A stretch of DNA of 64,000 bases from Agapanthus africanus (GCA_030015575.1 CM057347.1:506357176-506421175); one strand, 5' to 3'. Shown: positions 1-10,896, numbered from the stretch's first letter. The notes: generated by a model from the sequence alone, not told the origin. A program made the numbers and translations.

Positions 1-409
1 CCTTATCATCTCATAAGTTGAGAATCAAGGAAGAAATAGAGATAGAAATACACTAGATAAATCACTACATCTTCTTAGCAACCTAGTCTAGCAAACTAGG
101 TCACTAAGTTGCTTCACTTATGAAGCCAAGCTTGAATCAAGAACTCTCGGGTGGATCATCTAGGATCAAGAAGGCGAACAAGCAAGGTTGATCAAGGATC
201 CCTAGGAGCTCTAGATGAGAAGTGAAGACCCGAAGGACACGGATCTCTAGGTATAAGCATCTACCACAGTAGATAGATTTATGTAGATAGCTAGTTTCGG
301 TTTATGGTTACATTTTAGGACGGGTTTTCTAGCGCTGGATTTTTAAAAGTGAGAGTTTTTCGTTCCGCAATGGCCGTGGTAGGCGGCTAGGGTGCTAGGA
401 AACCCAACA
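1..409 (+). mobile_element. 3' end of a Ty1/copia LTR (element 5, plus orientation)
   Basis: The stretch ends in CCCAACA at 409, and from 410 the sequence reads as gag of element 0 on the minus strand, so 409/410 is an insertion boundary. Read from the minus strand the end starts TGTTGGGTTTCC, close to the LTR ends of element 4 (TGTTGGGTTGCGG at 55254) and element 3 (TGTAGGGTTCC). A short block near 210-250 containing GAAGGACACGGATC recurs inverted near 55408. Because it ends in CA followed by host sequence and not a primer site, I read it as the 3' LTR of a plus-oriented copia element whose body lies left of the window. I see no gene here. Confidence 0.7.
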
Positions 410-734
410 ATCATTTCCCCTTGTATTTCTGCACGACGCTTTAAAATAGGCAACGTGCTAATTCGCGTTTTCTGTCCCGTCGAATCTTCCGAACTTATGA
501 ATGACGTAGCCGCTGGGGAACTCGATCAAATCGTACTGTATGGGATATGGTCGCCCACTACTGCCAATTTCTTTATGAAATTTAGTTTCGGCCACCAATG
601 TTTTAACCTGCTGGTGACCAAATCCATTATCCGATCTTGTGTTAGCGGGATAGTGCCATCTTGGGCCAAGGCATCCCTAGAAGTGGAATGTGGTCGGCTT
701 TCGCGTAGCTCGCCTATAGTCGGACCTAAAGGGA
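410..734 (-). pseudogene. Element 0 gag core fragment (Tat-type)
   Basis: On the minus strand this reads as the conserved start of a retrotransposon gag core: GRPYPIQYDLIEFP, then GYVIHKFGRFDG, HVAYF and a degraded CGNTGGDD-like motif (CRNTRGND). The same block occurs in elements 1 and 2 (GRPYPSWYDQIKYP and HVAQFRALCGNTGGDD). It contains in-frame stops. At 410 it is cut by the copia LTR and at 734 by the LTR of element 1. In reading order it follows the minus-strand fragment 20189-20476. It is a relic of an older element that received the other insertions. Confidence 0.75.
730..734. repeat. Target-site duplication of element 1 (left copy)
   Basis: AGGGA directly precedes the left LTR. The right copy at 20189-20193 is TGGGA, a 4 of 5 match. 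Both sides lie in the same older gag sequence, which supports a single insertion followed by one substitution. Confidence 0.65.
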
Positions 735-1329
735 TGTTCCCCTCCGAAAGACGGCGCGACGTGACTGCGAAGTCTTAGCACTGAGCTTCGGGGCAGATGC
801 TATTTGGTTTTATCCGTCCACCTCTCTGAAGATGCCAAGTTGATTTATGGCACCGTGTATCGGAGGTTTAGACGGATGCGGCCGATGTAGCAGACTTCGT
901 CAGATTCCCCCTCACTTGAGGGGTTTTTGATTGTGGGGACGCTCTTCCCTGCAGGCGCAAGCCCCTGCAGTTAATTACGCTACCGCTTCGCGGTAACAAC
1001 TTTCTCCTTCTCCAGAATTTCACTTCGTATCGTGTGTGTTTGTTTTGTTTGTGGTTGCCCGTGGATTGTATACGGAGACTAATTTATGTCGTCGCCTGTA
1101 GGACGTGGATTAGTCCAAATCCGTATTTTCTTAGATTTGGGTTTGGGGTTTTGGTTTGAGGATACGTTAGCCATATTTGAGGCTAAGATCAACTCAAACG
1201 TTTGTTAAGGATACGTTAGTCCAGTTTGAGACTAAGATCAACTTAACGGGATCGTTTAGATCCGACAAAAGAGCATTTAGGGGCTCTATTGTTCCAGTTT
1301 AGGGACATAGTGGTCCATTTAAAATATGG

Positions 1330-1890
1330 TCGTCGGGACCCGTCACCTCTCTGACGACGTTGAAGGATTACAACGATAGGTGTCAGAGGAGTTCAGAGAT
1401 GTACCCTTGATCCAAAGTTGGTTGGGGGATCTACAGTCCAATTTGAGACTAAAGTCCGTTTGAAGGTTTAAGGATACGTTAGCCATACTTGAGGCTAAGA
1501 TCAACTTAAACGGGATCGTTTAGATCCGACAAAAGAGCATTTGGGGATCCATTGCCAGTTTAAAGACATGGTGGTCCATTGCCAGTTTAGGGACATGGTG
1601 GTCCATTGCCAGTTTAGGGACATGGTGGTCCATCATTCCCGTTTTAGGGACGGATATTAGTTTAAGGACGCATTAGTCCATGGGTTTAAGGACCCCATAG
1701 TCCATATAGATGTGTTTAAGGACGCATTAGTCCATTAGTTTAAGGACGCATAAGTCCATGGGTTTAAGGACCCCACAGTCCGTATTAATGTGTGGTTGTC
1801 GGGACCCGCCACCTCTCTGACGTCGTTGAAGGATTACAACGATAGGTGTCAGAGGAGTTCGGAGATGTACCCTTGAACCGGATGTAAATT
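1330..1890. repeat. Direct repeats and minisatellite in element 1 3' LTR
   Basis: A block of about 75 bp built around CGGGACCCGTCACCTCTCTG and ending TGTACCCTTGA occurs at about 1330-1412 and 1798-1880; a diverged third copy lies near 2820-2905. Between them about ten short units of roughly 27 bp repeat the pattern TTTAGGGACATGGTGGTCCA or TTTAAGGACGCATTAGTCC. The same array is at about 17450-17970 in the other LTR. Confidence 0.85.
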
Positions 1891-2019
1891 GATTTAAGAG
1901 AGCAGTCTTGCTCAGTCAATTTAATTTGAGGACTTACGGCCATGATTGGGCTAAGTCCAGTTGAGAATATTCAACGTTTTTATCTTTGGCCTATTAGGCC
2001 TGTGCTAGGGCTTTGCCCC

Positions 2020-2225
2020 TGTTTAATAATGCACTGCATTTTCTTTTGGCCTGCTAGGCATTTTTTATTTGGGCTCTGTCCCTTTTAAATAATGCGCAGC
2101 ATCTGTTTTTGTTTGGGCTCTGCCCTTCTTTAAAATAATGCATTGCATTTTATTAGGCCTGTTAGGCCCTTTTTAATTGGGCTTGGCCTTTCTGTAAATA
2201 ATGCAGTGCATTAATCAAACTGACA
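2020..2225. repeat. Palindrome-bearing degenerate repeats in element 1 3' LTR
   Basis: Four diverged units of about 55-65 bp each combine an AATGCNNNGCATT-like palindrome with a GGGCTCTGCCC-like palindrome and TAGGCCTGTTAGGCC. The counterpart in the right LTR is at about 18110-18310. Element 2 LTRs carry the same motifs inverted at about 21675-21930 and 53080-53350. Confidence 0.75.
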
Positions 2226-3056
2226 ATGGCCATGTAGCCTGTCAGTCGCTTTGCGCCAATTATTGAGCGCAAGCGCATGTGGAGGTAACACGTGTCACAC
2301 TCTGGTGAGCGCAAGCACAATGCGCTACGCCAGTGCGCTGCGCTGTTGCGCTGCTGACACGTGGCGCGCTCTGGTGAGTTGCGCCAATTTCAGAGAGCAA
2401 TTCTCTATTTTAAAAGCGCATAGCGCAAGTTATTCTGGTGCTGACACGTGGTGCTCTCTGGTGGTTTGCGCCAACCCAGGAGCGCAACAGTGCAGATTTA
2501 CAAGTGCAAGGCACTGCTTTAATATCTTGATCCAATTTTGGATTCAAGAAAAGAATCTTTAAGATTCCAGAACCAATGGTTCATAAAAAGGCAATGCCTT
2601 TGTTATTTATTATATTTTTTATTGAAGATCCTTAATCTTGTTTTTAGATCAATGATCTATTCAGAAGAAATACTTCTTTTTATAAAGGTTTTACCTTCTT
2701 TTTCCTTTCTGAATTCTTCTCAAAATTCTTTAGATGAGTTCTCTCTTTATTTCTGTGTTTTTGTCTCTCTGTGTTGTGTCTATCCCTTTTCTTTTTTTTA
2801 TTTTAGAAAAAGGATCATTGGTCGTGGGGACCCACCATCTCTCCGATGACACTGAGAGATTACAGTGTCATATATCGAAGGTGTGGAGGGATGTACCCTT
2901 TGAACCATGTCTCACTCATTAGGGGGGAAGAACAGGTTGGAGCTTAAGCTTCTCGCTGCTGAAAAAGGGTTCTTTGCGTTCGCACACGTGCGTCGCACGT
3001 GTTGGGCGCTCATATTTGCACGTAGTGCACATGGAGCTTGAGCATATGCGCATTAC

Positions 3057-3520
3057 GAGAAGAAGCAGGGCTTCTATATATGGAGAACTAAGCTTCTTTT
3101 AATATTATTAAATGTTCTCATGTGGTGTGCACGTGGTGCGCGCGTGGCGGGCACACGTGCATTGCACGTAGCGCACATGCACATTATGAGGAGAAGCAGG
3201 GCTTCTATATATGGAGAACTAAGCTCCTTTTAATATTATTAAATGTTCTCACGTGGTGCGCACGTGCGTTACACGTGGTGCACGCGTGGCGGGCACACGT
3301 GCGTTGCACGTAGCGCACAGGCGCATTATGAGGAGAAGCAGGGCTTCTATATATGGAGAACTAAGCTCCTTTTAATATTATTAAATGTTCTCATGTGGTG
3401 CGAACGTGCGTTGCACGTGGTACGTGCGTGGCGGGCACACGTGCGTTGCACGTAGCGCATATGCGCATTATGAGGAGAAGCAGGACTTCTATATAAGAAG
3501 AACTAAACTCCTATAGAGAA
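3057..3520 (-). repeat. 142-bp tandem repeats in element 1 3' LTR
   Basis: Units start near 3057, 3188, 3330 and 3472. The last three are spaced exactly 142 bp and the first is shortened. In element sense each carries CATATATAGAAG, a TATA-like motif, followed upstream by a GC-rich part rich in CACGTG/ACGTGC words. Repeated promoter-like modules are plausible because this lies in the upstream half of the LTR. Confidence 0.85.
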
Positions 3521-4122
3521 CTAAGCTCCTTTGAGGATTTAACTCTACCCTTTCTAAGAGGTATCCTCTCTTATTTATATGGGAGTGGTAGATAAGCCAT
3601 CTCTCCTTTTCCCAATGTGGGACTAAAAAATGCATTCCCCATGTAGTAGAGCATTACTTTCGATTACACGTGCACAGCTCGGAAAATACTGGTTCTCATC
3701 TTCTTCCTTAAATCATATATGCATAGACATTTGCTCCTAACTTTTGATCCCGGATAAATTATGAGGCCCATAATATATCAAATCGAAGGTTTTTTTGAGA
3801 TGCTTTCAATACCATCAGAATTTAGCTGTTTCTCATTCCGGAGTTTGTCAAAATACAGCTCGGAAAATACTGGTTCGCATCTTCTTCCTTAGATCACATG
3901 TGCATAGACATTTGCTCCTAACTTTTGATCCCGGATGAATTATGAGGCCCATAATATATCAAATCGAAGGTTTTTTCGAGATGCTTTGAATACCATCAGA
4001 ATTTAGCTGTTTCTCATTTGGGAGTTTGTCAAAATACAGTCCGGAAAATACAGGTTCACATTTTCTTAAGCGTATCGCTGCCAGCCTTGGGCTCTATCGT
4101 GCAGAAATTTTTGGCGGGAACA

Positions 4123-4827
4123 AATGCTCCCCACTACTTTGCCCGCGTAAGTATATACGTGGGTGAAGTAGTGCAGAGTTATGCATGGCGTATGACCAGT
4201 TTCGGGTTGGTATATAATTTTCAGAATCTTGATCTGAGAAGATAACGAGCGGACACAAGCGTCGTCATTTATCATTGACTCAAATCTCAGCTCTTAAGGG
4301 ATATAGTTCCAAACTCTCAACTCCATGAGCCGCACCTTTCTATTTCTTTATGTCTTACTCTGGCGTGAAGTAGTTTATACGCTCATGAGTAAGTTCTCCA
4401 TTTCAATGGCATGTAGCTTTGGCAAGTGTGGCTCATAAATGGTCTATCTTAACCTCTTTGTAGGGCAGTGATGGCTTAGGAGACAGGGTTAGGATCTGCC
4501 ACCTAAGACTTTTCAACTTTATGAGCCGTGAGGGTCTCACAAAGACTTCTCCCTACAGATCGAGAGGATCTCGTAGGTGTATTTCCTCCTTAGGAATCGT
4601 GAGGATTCCTAAGTGCGTTTTCTCTTATAAGTCGTAAGGATCCTATAAGAGAATTTTCCCTCTTACGAGTCGAGAGGACCCGTAAGCGGTTGTTTCCCTC
4701 CTTGTCGAGATTCGACTTCGGAGAGTGTGACCCGTGAATAGTATGCAAGAGTCCACTTTGGACCGACTTGCAGGGTTCCAGTGCTTAGGAAACATGTTTT
4801 TTGATCCCCGCTGCCTAAGGCTTTATC
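4123..4827 (-). other. Element 1 3' non-coding region, LTR-proximal part
   Basis: No gene is visible. In element sense it ends in the purine run next to the LTR. A block at about 4240-4290 (GAGCGGACACAAGCGTCGTC) repeats, with changes, the sequence beside the integrase stop at 7397-7450. Around 4510-4700 it holds degenerate units of the type GTCGAGAGGACC / GTCGTAAGGATCC. These units also occur at about 6400-6560 and 6740-6920 and in element 2 at about 43560-43700, 43890-44060 and 45660-45860. Confidence 0.7.
4125..4134 (-). other. Polypurine tract of element 1
   Basis: The minus-strand run GTGGGGAGCA lies two bases inside the 3' LTR. Element 2 has GGTGGGGGGG at the same place with a similar CATT spacer, which supports the role as plus-strand primer. 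Confidence 0.7.
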
Positions 4828-5835
4828 TTGCAAGTCGAGACGAATCGGGAAGTCCTCACGAAGACACTAATTCCCTCACGAGTTGAGTCGAATCGAGCAG
4901 CTCTCGTCGAGGACACTAATTTCCTTGAGTCAAAGTATTTTGCCGAGGACACTGGTTTTCTCGAGGTTGAAACAAATCGAAGTGCTCCTGCAAAGACACT
5001 GGTTTCTCTGCGGGTCGACGCGAATCAAGATGCTCTCGTCAAGGACACTGGTTTCCCTGAGTCGAAGTATTTTGCCGAGGACACTGGTTTCCTCGAGGTT
5101 GAAACGAATCGGAGTATTCCTGCAAAGACACTGGTTTCTCTGCGGGCCGACGCGAATCAAGAAGCTCTCATCAAGGACGCTAGTTTCCCTGAATTGAGAT
5201 ATTTGCCAAGGACACTGATTTCCCTGGAGGTTGAAACGAATCGGAGTATTCCTGCAAAGACACTGGTTTCTCTGTGGGCCGACGCGAATCAAGAAGCTCT
5301 CATGAAGGATGCTAGTTTCCCTGAATTGAGGTATTTGCCAAGGACACTGATTTCCCTGGAGGTTGAAACGAATCGGAGTATTCCTGCAAAGACACTGGTT
5401 TCTCTGCGGGCACACGAATCAAGAAGCTCTCGTCAAGGACGCTAGTTTCCCCGAGTCGAAGTATTTTGTCGAGGACACTGGTTTCCTCGAGGTTGAAACG
5501 AATCGGAGTATTCCTGCAAAGACACTGGTTTCTCTGCGGGCCGACGCGAATCAAGAAGCTCTCATCAAGAACGCTAGTTTCCCTGAATTGAGGTATTTGC
5601 CAAGGACACTGATTTCCCTGGAGGTTGAAACGAATCGGAGTATTCCTGCAAAGACACTGGTTTCTCTGCGGGCCGACGCGAATCAAGATGTTCTCGTCAA
5701 GGACACTAGTTTCCCTGAGTCGAAGTATTTTGTCGAGGACACTGGTTTCCTTGAGGTTGAAACGAATCGGAGTATTCCTGCAAAGACATTAGTTTCTCTG
5801 CGGGCCGACGCGAATCGAGATAATGTGTCTTTCGG
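4828..5835 (-). repeat. 132-bp tandem array in element 1 3' region
   Basis: Seven units: a GAGGTTGAAAC landmark falls at 4963, 5095, 5227, 5359, 5489, 5621 and 5753. Spacing is 132 bp except once 130. Each unit contains two or three copies of a shorter phrase, GACACTGGTTTC. Because 132 is 44 codons, long open frames exist on both strands; these are by-products of periodicity. The unit is related to the 159-bp array of element 2 by the shared words CTTGACGAGAGC and CGCGTCGAC. Confidence 0.93.
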
Positions 5836-5984
5836 GTTTTATATGAGTTACCGTCAAGACTTGGCTCCGTTTTCTGATGGAGCATGGGGAGGAAAGATGT
5901 GTTTTCTTCTTTGTTTGTGCCCCTGGATTGTATACAGGGATTACTGTGATATCGCCTGTAGGGTAGAAGTTTCATTCATTTTTT

Positions 5985-6235
5985 TTATATTATTGTTTTA
6001 TTTCCGCGATGCTCTATCATTTCAGCTTTATATCGCGAAAGTCGCGATTGCCCCATCATTTCGGCTATTTTTCGCGGTGCCCAATCATTTCGGCTATTTA
6101 TTTTATTTTTACTCGCTGCTTTTTATTGCGAGTTGCCCAATCATTTCGGCTATTTTGCATTCATGTATTTTTACTTGCTGATTTTGTTGCAACTTGCCCC
6201 ATCATTTCAGCTATTTTGTATGCATGTGTGGCTTG
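5985..6235. repeat. Short repeats around CAATCATTTCGGCTATTTT
   Basis: The phrase CCAATCATTTCGGCTATTT or close variants occurs about five times, separated by CGCG or GCGAGTTG spacers. An inverted counterpart lies at about 44220-44440 in element 2. The region is otherwise non-coding; the open frames over it run out of the adjacent array. Confidence 0.75.
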
Positions 6236-6904
6236 CTATCTTTTCGCCGTAAGCCTGGAATTAGACACCAATTTCGGCATCAACACCGCTATGACTGGGA
6301 CGTTGCCAGGAGCGAATCATCATTTGCCTCTGTCGATGTCGAACAAAGGTGGCTTAGCGAATAGGGTTAGGGTCCTGTCGACTAAGGCTTTTGACTTCAT
6401 GAGCCGTAAGGGTCTCACAAAGGTATTTCTCCCTACAAGTCGTGAGGATCCTGTAGGTGTGTTTTCTCCTTAGGAATCGTGAGGATTCCTAAGTGCATTT
6501 TCCTCCGTAAGTCGTAAAGATCCTACAAAAGGGTTTTCTTCTTATAAGTCGAGAGGACTTACAAAGGCTGTTCATCATATGGACATATCCCTAGTCACGG
6601 GTGGGACTTTGTTAGGGAAATGTTTATTCGCGTTCGTGGATTGTATACAAGGGTCAGTATTGAACCACTTGTAGGGCAATATCGAAGGTTGTGGGGGTTG
6701 CTTAAGCACAGATTTAGGTCTCTGTAACTTAAGACTTTCAAATCTTACGAGCCGTGAGGGTCCCATAAGAGAGTTCTCCTTACGAGTCGTGACGATCTCG
6801 CAAGTGTAATTTCTCCTTAGGAATCATGAGGATCCCTAAGTGTATTGCTCCCTTGTGAGTCGTAAGGATCTCATGCGGGTGGTTTCTCCTTACAAGGTCG
6901 AGAG

Positions 6905-7240
6905 GACCCTGTAAGTGTCCTTTAACGAGGTTGCGCCCTTCCGGGTTTTCACAAACACTCGCCGGTAGCCCTGCTGTTTTTACTCACGGAGCCCTTTCGG
7001 GTTTTCATCCGTGCCCATTTTGCTTATGGACATACCGTCTTCTTTTTTTATATTATTTTTTATTTTTTTTCTAACGAGGTCGCGCCCTTTCGGGTTTTCA
7101 CGAACACTCGCCGGTAGCCCTGCTGTTTTTACTCACGGAGCCCTTTCGGGTTTTCATCCGTGCCCATTTTGCTTATAGGCATACCGTTTTTATTTATTTA
7201 TTTATTTATTTATTTTTTAATATTTTTTTATTCTCTTTTT
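6905..7240. repeat. Two direct repeats of about 150 bp, element 1 3' region
   Basis: Copies starting near 6922 and 7073 each contain CCCTTTCGGGTTTTC-type hairpin sequences twice, and CGCCGGTAGCCCTGCTG. They are separated by a T-rich spacer. The same pair occurs inverted in element 2 at about 43270-43540 with a period near 157 bp. Confidence 0.85.
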
Positions 7241-7453
7241 TTTATTTATCTCGTCAGCCTGAGGATGCTGCGGTAGTAGTTCAAAGACGTTTCGGTCGTT
7301 AGCTAGTTTTAGGACGTAGTGGTCCATCATTAGTTTAAGGACGTTTCGGTCCATTGCTGAAGAAGGCCAGTTACTACTTATAGAGTTTGGGTTTAGGAAG
7401 ATAGCGAGCGGACATAGTCGTCGTCATCTATCATTGACCTAGGCTGTGACTTA

Positions 7454-8550
7454 CTAAGCGTAGTATTTATTTAGGAAGCGACCGTTTATTGGCCTAAAAG
7501 GCCTTTCACCGTGCATATCCATAAGTAGATAGGCTTCACCCTGGTAAACCTTGTCTATGATGTACGGGCTTTCATAGTTCGGCTCGAATTTTCCCCGCTT
7601 GGCGCGATTGGGGATCAAAGGTCTTTTGACCACTAGCACGAGTTCGCCTTGGCGGAATGTCCTCGGCCTGGTCAATCTTTTATATGAGTGCGTCATCTTT
7701 GCTTTATAAGCCTCCATATTTTGTTGCGCTATGAGCCGGGTTTCATCGAGGGCATCAAGCTCCTCAATCCGAAGGTGAGCATTTTCTTTGTCCGTCAGCT
7801 CGTAGTAGACTGCCACTCGTAGAGAGGGTAATTCTATTTCGAGGGGGAGTACTGCTTCTATACCGAATACCAACGCGTACGGCGTTGTGTTCGTGGCCGT
7901 CTTGAACGTAGTTCGATATGCTCAGAGAGCTTCTTGCAGTCTCTCATGCCAGTCCTTCTTATTTCGGAACACCGTCTTCTTCACGATCTTCGTCAAGGTC
8001 TTGTTGAAAGCCTCAGCTAGACCGTTAGCTCGGGGATTATAAACTGAGGAATATCTCCAGTCTATGTTGTGTTGTTGCGCGAAGCGACTGATCTTGTGGC
8101 TTCTGTAGGCTGGCCCGTTATTGGAGATGATCCGTCATGGAGTTCCAAACCGATAAATGACGTGCGTCTTGAAGAAATGGAGGATATTCTCCGTCTTCAC
8201 CTCCCTCAGCGGTACTGCTTCTGCCCATTTGGAGAAGTAGTCAGTCGTCGCCAAAATGAATCGGTGTCCCCTGGACGACGCTGGTTCGATGGGGCCGATT
8301 ATGTCAGTTCCCCACATTTCGAATGGCCAGCTAGCCACTGTTGGATGTAGAGGATTTGGGTGTTGATGGATGAAGTCCCCATGAATCTGGCATGAGTGGC
8401 ACTGCTTCGCATGCTCAAGGCAGTCCTGAATCATCGTGGGCCAATAGTAGCCCATTCGTTTGATTTTCAACTTCATTTTCGGGCCTGCTTGGTGAGAACC
8501 GCATAGTCCGTCGTGAACTTCCTGAACGACTCTTTTCGCTTCGTCGGGTC
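7454..8550 (-). pseudogene. Element 1 integrase
   Basis: Integrase inserts the cDNA copy into the chromosome. In frame on the minus strand, the zinc-binding part shows H and H in EVHDGLCGSH and C and C in CHSC. The catalytic core shows the first Asp in MWGTDIIGP and the Glu in GLAEAFNKT. The second catalytic position, Asp in element 2 (SDNGPAYR), is Asn here (codon 8120-8122), so the DDE triad is broken. A TGA replaces Arg at 8135-8137 just before it, and another TGA lies near 7920. The C-terminal part ends YEGPYIID-like (ESPYIID here) and NGRFLNKYYA with a stop at 7454. It is the last domain of pol; tandem repeats follow. Confidence 0.9.
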
Positions 8551-8639
8551 CCAGGCATCTCAACCACAGAGAATCAAACGGCCTTTTGTTATCATTGACG
8601 AAGGCGAAAGACAGAGCTCGTTTCATAAGCTGATGTCTT

Positions 8640-9760
8640 GAGGACGCATCTTCAGGTGTTTGACGGTATTTGAAGTAGTCTATAAAGACTTCTCTCCAAT
8701 CCTTAGCCTTTTCCTGGTCTTTTATTTGCAGGGTCGTCTGCTCAGTCGCTCCCTTTTCTTCAGATAATTCCGGAGATATTTTCGCCGGTGCGAGGACCCG
8801 ACGGCTTTGCACCACGATTCTTACATCGTCGAGGTTCTCGTCAGCTAGTTCTTTAGCGAGCTTGGCCAACGCATCCGCTTTGCTATTTTCCGCGCGCGGT
8901 ATGCTCTCCAGCACGTAGGAGGGAATTTGGGTCAACAGTTGCTGTACTCTCTCGCCATACTTTACCAGTTCTGGCTTGCACGTTTGGTAGTCGCCGTTTA
9001 CTTGACTAACGACCAGTTGGGAGTCTCCGTATATGAGGAGGTTTTCAATTCCCATGTCGATGGCGATCTCGAGGCCTGCTATCAGAGCTTCGTATTCGGC
9101 TTCATTGTTCGTCCTCGGCTCTGTTAAGGAGAAAGCAAAGCGCATTATCCCTCCTTGTGGAGTTACGAGTATGAGGCCTACCCCCGATTTGATTATAGGG
9201 GTGCTTTGTTTGCGCTTCTTCATGGAAGACGCTCCATCAAAATAGAGTTCCCATCGGGTATCACCACCGTCGGTTGCATCAAACGCATGTTCGTCTGGCA
9301 ACTCGCAATTCAGAGGAGAATCGGCAAGTATCGGATGCTCAGCGAGGAAGTCGGCGATGGCCTGGCCTTTCACTGCCTTAAGAGATTGATAGGTTATCGA
9401 GAACTCCATCAAGAGCAGGGCCCATTTAGCGAGCATCCCCGTCAGTATGGCCTTTGACATTAAGTATTTAAAGGGGTCCACCTTCGAAATGAGACGGACT
9501 TCATGCGCCAATGCATAGTGCCTGAGTTTTGTTATCGCGAAGATCAACGCCAAGCAATGTTTTTCGATGGGAGAGTAATTGCTTTCTGCCCCCAGCAGAA
9601 CTCGACTTAAGTAATAGAGGGCTCTTTCTTTTCCTTGATCGTTCTCTTGTGCCCATAATGCACCCAAAGAACCTTCGAGGGCGGTTGTATAAAGAATGAG
9701 AGGCTTTCCCTTGACCGGAGCAGCCAACACTGGTTGATTCTGCAGATACTGCTTAATTTC
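8640..9760 (-). pseudogene. Element 1 RNase H and archaeal-type RNase H
   Basis: Two RNase H domains follow the reverse transcriptase. The first (about 9385-9700) aligns with the gypsy RNase H by YLSRVLLGAESNY and EKHCLALIFA, but the usual Asp of the first strand is replaced (LYTTALEGS), so it is probably inactive. The second (about 8845-9253) is the archaeal type: ELYFDGAS, NNEAEYEALIAG, IYGDSQLVVSQV and ENSKADALAKLA supply Asp, Glu, Asp and Asp. A duplicated RNase H is a known hallmark of Tat elements. This part lies in one uninterrupted open frame (8135-10042). Confidence 0.92.
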
Positions 9761-10896
9761 GTCCAGCGCGTCTTGGCACTTGTGATCCCAGACGAAAGGG
9801 GTTCCTTTCTTCATCAGGTGGCTGTAAGGACGGCACTTGCCTGAAAGATTGGCTATAAATCGCCGAATGTACGCGAGCTTCCCTTGGAGAGACCGCAATT
9901 GCTTGAGAGTTCTTGGCAGAGGCATTTCCATGATCGCCTTGATCTTTGACGGATCTATCTCGATACCTCGGTGTCGGACAACGAATCCTAGGAATTTGCC
10001 TAAGGAAACTCCGAATGCGCACTTGAGAGGGTTCATCTTCAAGTTATACTATTGAAGACGTTGAAATATGGTCTTCAGATGCTCTAAATGCTCCTCGTAT
10101 GATTTGCTCTTAACCACGAGGTCGTCGATATAGCATTCGACGATTTCATGTATAAGGTCATCGAAGATCTTTGTCATGGCCCTTTGATAAGTGGCACCGG
10201 CGTTCTTTAGACCGAAGGACATCACCTTGTAGCAGAATATATCCAAAGGGGTCCGGAAAGCGGTGTGCTTCTGGTCTTCGGGATGCATCTTTATTTGATT
10301 ATATCCGGATGAGCCGTCCATGAAGGAGAAAACCTCGTGAGTGGAGGTGTTATCTATCATCAGCTCGGTGACTAGCACTGGGAAATCGTCCTTCGGGCAG
10401 GCTTTATTGAGATCCCGAAAGTCTACACATATGCGCACCGTCCCATTTTTCTTCATCACCGGGACGATGTTGGCGATCCAATCAGGATATTGAACCTCTT
10501 GGATGAAGCCAGAGTCGATTAACTTCTTGACTTCGGCGTTGATACTCATTTCAAGCTCGAGCCGCATTCTTCTTGGCGCCTGTTTGACTGGCTTGACGTC
10601 CGGGGATATCGCCAATTTGTGGACAGCAATTTCTGGATCTAGTCCTGGCATTTCGGAATAGTTCCATGTAAAGTAATCTCTATGCTGTATAAGTACGTCT
10701 TTTAACGCAGCCATCCTTTCTTCAGATAGTAGCTCGCTGATGATGTTGGTCGCGGGTCGCTCGCCGTCCCTAACTCAATTTTTTTGAAGTTATCTGCAGT
10801 AGTATGTATTCCATCTTCCAGCTCTTTCGGCGCTGGTGGAAATTCTGAGATCACCTCGTCATTACTGTTTTCGAAGCACCAGGGAAGGTCATCCAT
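9760..10896 (-). pseudogene. Element 1 reverse transcriptase
   Basis: RNA-directed DNA polymerase. Motifs in order are CVDFRDLNKACPKDD, MDGSSGYNQIKM, PFGLKNAGATYQ (SFGLKNAGATYQ here) and the catalytic YIDDLVVKSK; the connection domain is marked by LRSLQGKLAYIRR. The part upstream of 10714 (MDDLPWCFENSN) is joined through a frameshift near 10720. A TAG at 10049-10051 interrupts the frame just after the catalytic domain, and the frame resumes unchanged. It follows the protease and third zinc-knuckle module and runs into RNase H. Confidence 0.92.

Larger units (their letters stand above)
735..4122 (-). repeat. Element 1, 3' LTR (left copy)
   Basis: This 3388-bp copy matches 16853-20188. It starts TGTTCCCC and ends GGCGGGAACA. 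In the element's sense it contains 142-bp repeats in the promoter half, a block with AATGC...GCATT palindromes, a minisatellite whose units contain a GGAC...GTCC frame, and a terminal part shared with element 2. The two copies differ by scattered substitutions and small indels, so the insertion is not recent. Confidence 0.93.

Noticed and set aside
2251-3455. Short Cys/His-rich frames in the element 1 LTR
   Set aside because: They arise from repeated CACGTG-type and TGCGC-type words in LTR repeats, and recur only where the repeats recur.
4828-6181. Long open frames on both strands (up to about 270 codons)
   Set aside because: They follow the 132-bp array, whose period is a multiple of three. 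They exist on both strands with a repetitive product and run into unrelated sequence.
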